This document shows positions 18,024 through 25,428 of a stretch of DNA of 44,133 nucleotides, one piece after another (within the stretch, counting starts at the first letter, position 1; every line of letters begins with the position of its first letter). The position numbers and the translations under genes were made by a program. The notes under the pieces were generated by a model, which was not told where the DNA came from, searched no databases, and saw nothing but the letters and a program-made list of their open reading frames with translations. Source of the DNA: an uncultured Lachnoanaerobaculum sp. (GTDB lineage: Bacteria > Bacillota > Clostridia > Lachnospirales > Lachnospiraceae); assembly GCF_938015485.1 (NCBI RefSeq), contig NZ_CALLVU010000050.1:1-44133 (forward strand), written 5' to 3'.

Positions 18024-18575
18024 TTATAAGATCCATTTTAGTTGTGTAATTCCTGTATAACCTACTTCCCATATAAACCATGCAAACGCAATAGCATTGC
18101 TTTTATACTTTTCAAACTCGGCATTTTTAGCACAGTTAAGTCTTTTGGAAAATACATATACCTTTTTTATAGGATATTTTTTAAATAACTCATACCTTTT
18201 TTGTCCCTCCAAAAATGCTAAGCGAAAAAGCATTGCTATTTTTACTTTCGGTACAGATATTTCAAGGGCGTGTTTTAGAAATTTATCCGCACAAAAATAA
18301 GGCGGATTGGTTACAATGTCTAAGGTATTTTCCTTAACTGTAAAAAAATCCACCTCTCTTTCGCTTCCATACCCTCTGTAACAAATATCCTCCGCTTTTA
18401 CCCTGTATCCATACTCTTCCAGCACTTTTCCGATATGCCCCTGACCGCAGGCAGGCTCATATATTGTTTCTCTGAAATTTTCTCTTATTAAAAGCTCCTT
18501 TGTTGCTCTTTTATCTGTGGCATAAAAATCCAAGACCTCTCTGTCTTTATCAAGTTTCATCAATGTATCAAACAT
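18024..18575 (-). CDS. small SAM-dependent DNA methyltransferase-like protein
   Basis: This 183-residue protein has a SAM-binding motif I (YEPACGQGHIGKVLEEYG, about residues 38-55) and a catalytic motif IV NPPY (VTNPPYF, about 88-94), the order seen in N6-adenine methyltransferases. There is no obvious target-recognition domain and no restriction partner, so it is either an orphan methylase that marks or protects the element or one that works through partners. It lies 3 bases after topB, and AGGGAAG precedes the ATG. It sits in the processing operon topB - methylase - coiled-coil - giant helicase. Confidence 0.8.
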   Translation of the reverse strand: MFDTLMKLDKDREVLDFYATDKRATKELLIRENFRETIYEPACGQGHIGKVLEEYGYRVKAEDICYRGYGSEREVDFFTVKENTLDIVTNPPYFCADKFLKHALEISVPKVKIAMLFRLAFLEGQKRYELFKKYPIKKVYVFSKRLNCAKNAEFEKYKSNAIAFAWFIWEVGYTGITQLKWIL

Positions 18576-18578
18576 ATA

Positions 18579-20300
18579 TTATCTTCCCTGATACTTGGCA
18601 ATAGTTTCTTTTATCTTGGTTTCAATACCAGATAAAAATGCTTCATTTGACGATTTTCCCAGTGCTATCTCAGACAGTTTAATTTCCCACTTTGCTGTTG
18701 TTTTAGCCGATTTAAAGTTATCCTCCACGATTTCTATAAGAGCTTTTCCTTTTTTCGTTGCAATAAGATTTTTCTTATCTCTTTCTATAAAATCTTTGGA
18801 AATCAGATTTTCTATAATGCCTGCTCTTGTTGCCGGCGTTCCAAGTCCCCTTCGCTCAACCTCAGCTCCTTTTTCCAGGGCATCATTACCTGCCGTTTCC
18901 ATAGCTTTAAGTAAAGTATCCTCTGTAAAATGCTTTGGTGGTGTCGTATATTTTTCTTTTATCTCTTTATCCTTGATTTCAAGTACATCTCCCACATTTA
19001 AATCAGGTAATAAAATATCTTCATTTTTCTTTGAGCTGTACTGCTTAAGATATTTTGTAAAACCTTCACCTGTAATGACCTTACCGCTTGCTTTAAATTC
19101 AAATACATCACCCTGACTTTCATATACCGCAACAATCTTTGTTATGTTTTCAATTAAGGGATAGCCTGCACTTGCATGAAGTTTATTTAAGATAAGGTTA
19201 TATATTTTTCTTTCGCTTTCAGGAATTGTGGACATATCTTCATTTAAAGAACTTACTGTAGGTATAATTGCATGGTGATCTGTTACCTTAGTTGAGTTAA
19301 AAATAACTTTAATTCTCTCTGTATCAAAGTCATTTTTGCCAAGTATGTTGTTTACTGTATTTATAATCATATCTTCAGATAGATAACGGCTGTCCGTCCT
19401 CGGATATGTAATCATCTTCTTTTCATAAAGACTTTGTGCATAGTCAAGTGTCTGTTTTGCTGAAAATCCGAAGTACTTGTTACATTCTCTTTGAAGTGTT
19501 GTTAAATCAAACGGCAAGTCAGGCTTTGTAAGCTTTTCCTTTTTCTCCACATTTTTTACTATAATTTTATTTCCTACCACATTTACTAAATCTTCTACGA
19601 TTTCAAGGCTATCGATTCTGTCTGTTGAAAGAGTAAAGCCGGTAAAATAAAGCTCGCCTATATAATATTTTTCTTTCTTAAAAGCCGTTATTTCATCATC
19701 TCTTTTTACAATCATAAAAAATGTCGGTGTCTGTACTCTTCCGACAGAATAATTTTGATTATAAATAAGGGAGTACAGCCTGCTCATGTTCATACCGACA
19801 AGCCAATCCGCCTTACTTCTGGCAAGAGCTGATTGGTATAGATTTTCATACTCTTTTCCCTCTTTTAGCTGCCTAAAGCCTTCTTTAATTGCCACATCCT
19901 CCATTGATGAGATCCAAAGTCTTTTGATATTCTTTTTACAACCTGACTGCTCATACACAAGCCTAAAGATTAACTCTCCCTCACGCCCCGCATCACAGGC
20001 GTTAATAACCGTTTCAATCTCTTTAGAGTTCATCAGCTTTTTAAGAGTGTTAAACTGACCCCTAGTTGCCTTTACAACCTCATACTTATACTTGCCAGGA
20101 ATAATCGGTAAATCCTCCAATCTCCACTTGGCATACTTTTCATCATAAGCCAAAGGACTTGCCATCTGTATCAAATGTCCCACACACCAACTTACAATAT
20201 ATCCACCTCCCTCATAGTATCCGTTTTGTCTGCCTGTTGCACCGATAACCTTGGCAATGCTCATTGCAACACTCGGCTTTTCACATATCACTAAATTCAT
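18579..20300 (-). CDS. topB: DNA topoisomerase III (type IA)
   Basis: This 573-residue type IA topoisomerase has the Toprim domain at the N-terminus (MNLVICEKPSVAMSIAKVIG; DAGREGELIFRLVY) and an active-site tyrosine in ITYPRTDSRYLSED near residue 310. The C-terminal region is shorter than in E. coli TopB (653 residues), with no zinc ribbon seen, as is common for ICE-borne copies. It would decatenate or unlink single strands during conjugative replication. GGAGG lies 8 bases before the ATG. The gene heads the processing operon and lies only 24 bases behind the terminator-like hairpin at 20324-20361, so its transcription appears to depend on readthrough. Confidence 0.92.
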   Translation of the reverse strand: MNLVICEKPSVAMSIAKVIGATGRQNGYYEGGGYIVSWCVGHLIQMASPLAYDEKYAKWRLEDLPIIPGKYKYEVVKATRGQFNTLKKLMNSKEIETVINACDAGREGELIFRLVYEQSGCKKNIKRLWISSMEDVAIKEGFRQLKEGKEYENLYQSALARSKADWLVGMNMSRLYSLIYNQNYSVGRVQTPTFFMIVKRDDEITAFKKEKYYIGELYFTGFTLSTDRIDSLEIVEDLVNVVGNKIIVKNVEKKEKLTKPDLPFDLTTLQRECNKYFGFSAKQTLDYAQSLYEKKMITYPRTDSRYLSEDMIINTVNNILGKNDFDTERIKVIFNSTKVTDHHAIIPTVSSLNEDMSTIPESERKIYNLILNKLHASAGYPLIENITKIVAVYESQGDVFEFKASGKVITGEGFTKYLKQYSSKKNEDILLPDLNVGDVLEIKDKEIKEKYTTPPKHFTEDTLLKAMETAGNDALEKGAEVERRGLGTPATRAGIIENLISKDFIERDKKNLIATKKGKALIEIVEDNFKSAKTTAKWEIKLSEIALGKSSNEAFLSGIETKIKETIAKYQGR

Positions 20301-20323
20301 TTATAAATCCTCCTTTTTTTGCA

Positions 20324-20361
20324 TAAAAAAAGGCAACCAGAGTTTTTCCTTCTAATTACCT
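20324..20361 (-). terminator. intrinsic terminator directly in front of topB
   Basis: On the minus strand AGGTAATTAGA (20361-20351) pairs with TCTGGTTGCCT (20341-20331) over all 11 positions, counting three G-U pairs, followed by seven T (20330-20324). It could end the transcript of the upstream cargo gene, but it stands only 24 bases before topB, too close for a separate promoter. The arm AGGTAATTAGA also occurs in the hairpin in front of pcfB (32773-32783). Confidence 0.7.
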
Positions 20362-20509
20362 TTTGATTTTTACTATTTACTTTTTTAATATTATTGCCTA
20401 TTTACGGGCTATTTGATTGAATTTCTATCTTAAGATTTTTCTTGCAAAGTTTTTGGGGCTATTTCATATAAGCTTCATAAACTGGAATTTGTTAAATTCT
20501 TCTCATTAT

Positions 20510-21502
20510 TTATACATCAAAAAAGTTAAATCCAAAATAATCATTGAAATTGAGAGCTGTATCATACGAAATGAACTTATATAAGTTTTTAATTTCACCA
20601 GTTGAGCATAATTTATTATATAACTTTGGATGTAAAATAGTGTTTGATGTAGATTTCAGAACAATATTTTGAATAAACAATCCACTATTTTTTGAGCATT
20701 CAACCAATCGACTAAAAACATTACTGTCTTCCTCATGTGCTATAATATAAAATATATTTGGTTTATTCTGAAATTCAGGTAGTATTCCAAAAGAAATCGG
20801 ATATTTTGATTCACCTAGTTCTTTACAAGCCATACTTGCAAATAACAATTCCTTATTTATTTGATAAGTAAAAATTTTAAATTCTTTACTGAATTCAGGT
20901 TTTACAGTTCCATCCTCTACAATAAATTTCTCAAATAAATTTTTCAAATTTACGTGTTTTCCAAAATCAAATTCCCTAGATAATTCTTTTGAATTTTCAT
21001 CCAATCCACTTTTAATCAGCGGTTTAATATCATTTATCACAGGATTATTATACGGCTTATCAAAATTATCATTAGTATCTGCTAATATTGCTTTTTCTTC
21101 CCATAAAAGATGGCATAAATTACGATAAGCATATAGAAATGAATATTCCTCCAAAGATGCTTTTTCTACATAATCTTTAACTTCGATTAATCTGAACAAT
21201 GGTGTATCGTGATTCTCTTTACAAAAACCTTTGAACACACTAGCTTTATTTATATGCTCTTCCCCAAAGAAGCTTTCTTTACCATTTCTGATTTGTTGAG
21301 ATAATCCTTTAATACTCCAACAATAAACCATACCATCTTTATCAGACAATTTTTCTTCTAACATTGATTTTTGATAACAATGAGAATCGATAGGCTTATT
21401 ACAACATTCTTTGTACATGCATCTACTATTTTGAGTGTTTTTTAATAGTCTCTTAGCTTCCGCATTCAAAGCTACCTTTAATTTAGTTTTATTGTCATAC
21501 AT
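20510..21502 (-). CDS. cargo protein with a CxxxxC...SHxxQ zinc-finger-like N-terminus, function unknown
   Basis: This 330-residue protein is soluble by composition. Near residues 27-45 it has SRCMYKECCNKPIDSHCYQK, a pattern of two cysteines followed by a Ser-His, and near residues 88-105 VFKGFCKENHDTPLFRLIE. The pair C-x4-C...SH and FKGFCxxxH looks like a split metal site, as in HNH-like or zinc-ribbon proteins. I recall proteins of this type as uncharacterised and often near defence genes, but no function is assigned. AGGAGG lies 8 bases before the ATG. It interrupts the usual CD1107-topB neighbourhood and is flanked by 348 and 209 bases of non-coding or remnant DNA, so it is an inserted cargo gene, probably a single-gene unit. 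Confidence 0.7.
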   Translation of the reverse strand: MYDNKTKLKVALNAEAKRLLKNTQNSRCMYKECCNKPIDSHCYQKSMLEEKLSDKDGMVYCWSIKGLSQQIRNGKESFFGEEHINKASVFKGFCKENHDTPLFRLIEVKDYVEKASLEEYSFLYAYRNLCHLLWEEKAILADTNDNFDKPYNNPVINDIKPLIKSGLDENSKELSREFDFGKHVNLKNLFEKFIVEDGTVKPEFSKEFKIFTYQINKELLFASMACKELGESKYPISFGILPEFQNKPNIFYIIAHEEDSNVFSRLVECSKNSGLFIQNIVLKSTSNTILHPKLYNKLCSTGEIKNLYKFISYDTALNFNDYFGFNFFDV

Positions 21503-21623
21503 ATCCTTTTCCTCCTAATATTATTTTTTTAACATTTGTAATATCATAGCATATTTAAGTAAAATTTCATAAGTCTAATTCGTTCCTATTTACCTTTGAT
21601 AGTCGCTCTTCTTGTACATTCCA

Positions 21624-21776
21624 CTACTCAACGCAAGTCTTAACTTTTTCAGCTTGTTCTACTTCTTCTCGTATCTTTAATATTAGATTGTAAATACTAT
21701 TCTTTCCTTTCTTCATATTGCCAACTTCCAATTTGCTGAATACTTGTATCAAATACAAGCCACCTATTAACCCCAC
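21624..21776 (-). pseudogene. small ORF or gene remnant between CD1107 and the cargo gene
   Basis: On the minus strand a frame from a possible GTG at 21776 reads about 50 residues: a hydrophobic start (VGLIGGLYLIQVFSKLEVGN) and a helical charged end (IREEVEQAEKVKTCVE), then TAG. An inner ATG at 21716 would give 30 residues. There is no good ribosome site. It is protein-like and may be a remnant left by the insertion of the cargo gene. The rest of the 348-base gap shows an AT-rich stretch and a small CTTGTAT/ATACAAG inverted repeat, nothing more. Confidence 0.3.
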
Positions 21777-21850
21777 CCACTTTATACTTCTTTATCCGTA
21801 TATAACATACTATATATGAATAAAAAAGACACCATATTATTTATACTTTT

Positions 21851-22732
21851 CTACTCATCATCATCTTCCTCATAAGCATCTATTGCCATATCATCCACTT
21901 CCTCCTGCTCCTCTTCCTCCGGTGCTTCTTCCAGAACCTCTACATTGTCCTCGCTCTCATAATCATCCTCAAGCTCGTTGTAATCCTCATCATCATCCTC
22001 ACTTGCTTCCTGCTTTTTCTTGTAAATCTTAAAATAATATCCTGCTCCGACAACTGCCATGATAAGCAATCCTAAAAATATATAAATACCTGCTCCTTTA
22101 CTTTCTTCCTTCTTTTTAGGCTCCTCTTTTACCGGTTCTTCTTTTGTTGCTTCTGTTGGTGGCGGTACCTCTTCTATCTTTTTTACTTCCTCTTTAGGTT
22201 TTTCTTTTGCTTCAACCATATTTAATAAATCATCTTCGCTAACTTCTGTAAGCAGCATGACATTTTGCCCTTCTTCATCATAGTTAATGATTAGATGAAA
22301 GGTCTTTCCGGACTTTGTTTTAAATGTAATGAACTGTCTGGCATCGGCAAAATATTTGCCACTTTCATCCCCCGTACTTTCTCCATGATGAATATGATAG
22401 TCCTGATTGGCATTATTTACATTTTCTATAAGTTCCGCCTTAGCACTGCCTTCTGCTGTGGGAATACCTTTATTTATACTATCACTTTGGCTGCCTACCT
22501 GATTATCACTTGGAGGCTCTTTTGCCTCCAGTTTATTCGGAAAGCGTACTTCTCTTTCCCCGTTATCTTTTTCTAAGGCTGTTTCTCGAGTCTCCTCACT
22601 TTCTATTTCACTTTCATTGACCTGTGCAAAAACATATGTAGGGTAAACATTTCCTATAATAAACATCACAAGTAAGCAAATAACTCCTACCAGTCTTTCT
22701 ACCCTGTTCTTTTTAGATTTCATTTTCTTCAT
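21851..22732 (-). CDS. CD1107-family (DUF4366) ICE membrane protein
   Basis: This 293-residue surface protein has an N-terminal signal-like helix (LVGVICLLVMFIIGNVYPTYVFA, residues 14-36), an extracytoplasmic domain with the family's YHIHHGESTG and FADARQFITFKTKSGKTFHLIINYD, then VMLLTEVSEDDLL. A Pro/Glu-rich linker is followed by a membrane anchor (GAGIYIFLGLLIMAVVGAGYYF, about 215-240) and an acidic cytoplasmic tail. It matches the CD1107/DUF4366 proteins of Clostridioides CTn elements, part of the transfer operon. GGAGG lies 6 bases before the ATG. The start overlaps the end of the DUF4315 gene by 20 bases. Its exact task in mating-pair formation is unknown. Confidence 0.85.
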   Translation of the reverse strand: MKKMKSKKNRVERLVGVICLLVMFIIGNVYPTYVFAQVNESEIESEETRETALEKDNGEREVRFPNKLEAKEPPSDNQVGSQSDSINKGIPTAEGSAKAELIENVNNANQDYHIHHGESTGDESGKYFADARQFITFKTKSGKTFHLIINYDEEGQNVMLLTEVSEDDLLNMVEAKEKPKEEVKKIEEVPPPTEATKEEPVKEEPKKKEESKGAGIYIFLGLLIMAVVGAGYYFKIYKKKQEASEDDDEDYNELEDDYESEDNVEVLEEAPEEEEQEEVDDMAIDAYEEDDDE

Positions 22733-23009
22733 TTGTATCCTCCATGATTTTTTCTCTGTTTTCCTCTACTTCTTTAGAATTTTCCGGCTCTTTCATTTTC
22801 TTTTCACTTCGCCTTTCCTTTTTGTAATTTCTCATCATTTCTAAGAACTCATCAAGTGAAATATCAATGCTTCTGTATTCTTTTAGAACCTCAACCTGCT
22901 CCATTTCATCCTGCTCTTCTTTAAGTATTTCCTGCCTCAGCCTAAGTTCTTCTATTTTTTCTTCTATTGCCTTTTGATTTTCTATATTCTTTTGATATTT
23001 TTTATTCAA
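22713..23009 (-). CDS. DUF4315-family small coiled-coil ICE protein
   Basis: This is a 98-residue helical protein. AGGAGG six bases before a TTG at 23009 marks the start, giving MNKKYQKNIENQKAIEEKIEEL, which aligns with DUF4315 proteins in length and pattern; the ATG at 23045 lies inside the upstream NlpC/P60 gene and lacks a site. Conserved-looking features are the Q/E-rich coiled coil and the segment SIDISLDEFLEMM. It lies between CD1108 and CD1107 genes, the standard order in this family. Function is unknown. Confidence 0.8.
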   Translation of the reverse strand: MNKKYQKNIENQKAIEEKIEELRLRQEILKEEQDEMEQVEVLKEYRSIDISLDEFLEMMRNYKKERRSEKKMKEPENSKEVEENREKIMEDTNEENEI

Positions 23010-23022
23010 CTTCTTCCTCCTG

Positions 23023-25350
23023 TTATTTAACTCTACCGAAACCATAGAAATGTTCTATCCAGTAAGGTGTATTGATACTTACAAAGCGAATAGGATTGCC
23101 TGCATGTATCATCATTCCGTCTCCTGCATAGATACCTACATGGGATATCGGACTCTTGCTGTTATAAGTGTTTTTAAAGAAGATAATATCTCCCGCTTTT
23201 GCTTCACTTGGAGATATAGGATTACAATAAGTTTTATAAATCCCCCAAGCGGTGGTTCTTGGCATATTTTTAACTCCTGAATGCGTAAAACTCCAGCATA
23301 CAAAGGACGAACAATCAAAGTTATTCGGTCCGTTTGCTCCAAATACATATTTTTTACCTATATGTTTCTCCGCTTCGTTAAACAGTGCCTTAACCGTTAC
23401 ATCATCAAAGGCAATTCCCGGATTTGAAAAGTCGGGATTGTTTATAATCTCTGATAAGTTCCCGTTACCACTTCCAAAAACAAGCTCCATATTGCCTTTA
23501 CTTGAAAGCAGTGCTTCATAGTGGGCTAAATTGTTGGGATAAGAATTAAATACTTCTCTTATGATATCGTCCATTTCTCTTTTTTCTAAGTTTACAATGA
23601 GTTTTTTATATTCATAAGCTTCTTCATGGCTTTCTGTCTGCTCATTCCCTGCTTCATCAATATAGCTTGATGTAACGGTTTTATATCTGATTTCAATTTC
23701 TTCATTATAGGTCAATGTATACATTTGATTAAACAGCTGTTGTATTTCCCCGGCTATTTCAGATATTTCTTTTACCACACCATAGCGGGAAGTGATGTAT
23801 GAGAGCAACTCATGGACATTATGACTGATTTTTTCTTTTCCGTTTATGATATATTCATCATATCCCGGATGTGTCTCTTCTACGCTTTCCATTTCCTCTT
23901 GCAGTCCTTGCTCCAAGGAAGAAAATTCCTGATTGATATTCCTTAAGGTATCTTCTGAGGAAAGATAGGTTGTAGAAACGGTATCACTGATTGTTCCCGT
24001 TCCTATATTCATTACCATGCTTCCTGCCTGAAATAACATAAAAAATGTTCCTACCACCAAAAGTATTAGGAACATTATCTTTTTACTTCTTTCTTTTATA
24101 AATTCTGCAAACCTTTTACTTCCCTTTGCTAAGGATTTTTTAAGCCCGTTCTTTATCCTTTCTTTGTATTTCTTTTGAAGTTGCTTTTTATACTGCCTCC
24201 TTTTAAAAAACTGTCTTAACCTTGAAGTGTTTTGATACTCACTACTTTTCTTAAATTCTTCCATATTTTTCTTGAAAAACATCTTTTTTTCTTGTTTTTC
24301 AATATCTTTTTCAAGCCTTACTACCCTTTTTTGTCTTTTTGACGCCCTACCTTTTCCATGATTGTGGGCTTTTCTTGCAAGATTTTCTATGCCGTCTGTC
24401 GTCTTATGAGCGGCACTGACACCGGCATTGTCCTCTTGTCCACTTTCAAGATACCTGTTTACCGCTCCTACCGCAACTACTGCACTCTTAGAAGATATGC
24501 CGTCTTTACCTTTATTTTTAAGTTTCTTTTCAAAGCTTTGCTTTTTATGCTGAAGCTTTAAAATCTTCTTTTCCTGTTTTCTAAATTTATCGTTGGCTTT
24601 TTTTGAATATTCTTTAGGCTTAGGCTTTGAATTATCCGCTATTTCTCCTTTATTATCGTTTTTTTCTTTTACACCATCATTTGTGTTTAGAGGTTTTTTC
24701 TTATTCTTAGTTCTTGTAAATTCTTCATCTTCAAAGTTACTTTTAAAATATTTCTTTGGACGATCTTTTAAGCTTAAATCTTCTTTGTCATGGTTTTCTT
24801 GCAAAATTTTCTTATATCTTTTCCTATTTGCTTTTACTTTATTTTTAGGCTTATCAGAATATGCGTTTACAGTTTTTTCTTTGTACCTTTGTTCCTTGGC
24901 TGATACCTTTTGTAAAGCTTTATTATTCCTAAAGCCCATATCATACTGATTTGAAGTTATGTTTTTATCCGTATCTTTAGATAGATCTTCATGGGTTGCT
25001 TTTTCTTTGTTATAAAGTCTGCCTATCTGCTTTTGCCTGACCTTTTTATCCTTTTTTGGCTCAAGAAAAGATTTATTTTGACTTATATTTCCCTTACCCG
25101 GTATCTCATAAGAATCACTACCTTTATTTAAGTCATTATATTTATCCTCTCTATCCGGATGATTTATAAATGTTTTCTTAGATGAGGATATCTTTACTTC
25201 AACCGGCATATCATCTTTAATAAGAACATTCTGATTTTTAACATCTTCTTTTTTATAACTTGTTTGATTTTTAGATGGAAAAGACTGTATTTCTTGATTT
25301 AACGGCTTTTCTCTACTGTTTTTATACCTTATATTCTTTTTATTTATCAA
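23023..25350 (-). CDS. CD1108-family protein with C-terminal NlpC/P60 peptidoglycan hydrolase
   Basis: This 775-residue protein combines a long, very basic cytoplasmic part (residues 1-415), one membrane span (KIMFLILLVVGTFFMLFQAG, about 420-440), an extracellular helical part and a C-terminal NlpC/P60 domain. The catalytic cysteine is in NFDCSSFVCWSF (about residue 680) and the histidine in ISHVGIYAGDGMMIHAG. In type IV secretion of Gram-positive bacteria such VirB1-like enzymes open the cell wall for the transfer channel. The start is TTG with AGGTG seven bases upstream. It lies between the VirB4 and DUF4315 genes. The unusually long basic head may bind DNA or other transfer proteins; that is inference. 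Confidence 0.88.
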   Translation of the reverse strand: MINKKNIRYKNSREKPLNQEIQSFPSKNQTSYKKEDVKNQNVLIKDDMPVEVKISSSKKTFINHPDREDKYNDLNKGSDSYEIPGKGNISQNKSFLEPKKDKKVRQKQIGRLYNKEKATHEDLSKDTDKNITSNQYDMGFRNNKALQKVSAKEQRYKEKTVNAYSDKPKNKVKANRKRYKKILQENHDKEDLSLKDRPKKYFKSNFEDEEFTRTKNKKKPLNTNDGVKEKNDNKGEIADNSKPKPKEYSKKANDKFRKQEKKILKLQHKKQSFEKKLKNKGKDGISSKSAVVAVGAVNRYLESGQEDNAGVSAAHKTTDGIENLARKAHNHGKGRASKRQKRVVRLEKDIEKQEKKMFFKKNMEEFKKSSEYQNTSRLRQFFKRRQYKKQLQKKYKERIKNGLKKSLAKGSKRFAEFIKERSKKIMFLILLVVGTFFMLFQAGSMVMNIGTGTISDTVSTTYLSSEDTLRNINQEFSSLEQGLQEEMESVEETHPGYDEYIINGKEKISHNVHELLSYITSRYGVVKEISEIAGEIQQLFNQMYTLTYNEEIEIRYKTVTSSYIDEAGNEQTESHEEAYEYKKLIVNLEKREMDDIIREVFNSYPNNLAHYEALLSSKGNMELVFGSGNGNLSEIINNPDFSNPGIAFDDVTVKALFNEAEKHIGKKYVFGANGPNNFDCSSFVCWSFTHSGVKNMPRTTAWGIYKTYCNPISPSEAKAGDIIFFKNTYNSKSPISHVGIYAGDGMMIHAGNPIRFVSINTPYWIEHFYGFGRVK

Positions 25351-25428
25351 GTTTTTTCACCTCACTTTCAATCGTTGTTTACAATCCCCACATATTCTGT
25401 ATTTATCTTGGATTCTGCATACTGCTTC

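Noticed and set aside
8248..19116. Many plus-strand open frames of 60-170 codons opposite the large minus-strand genes
   Set aside because: They are hydrophobic, Ser/Leu/Phe-rich translations expected from the complement of Lys/Glu-rich genes and have no ribosome sites.
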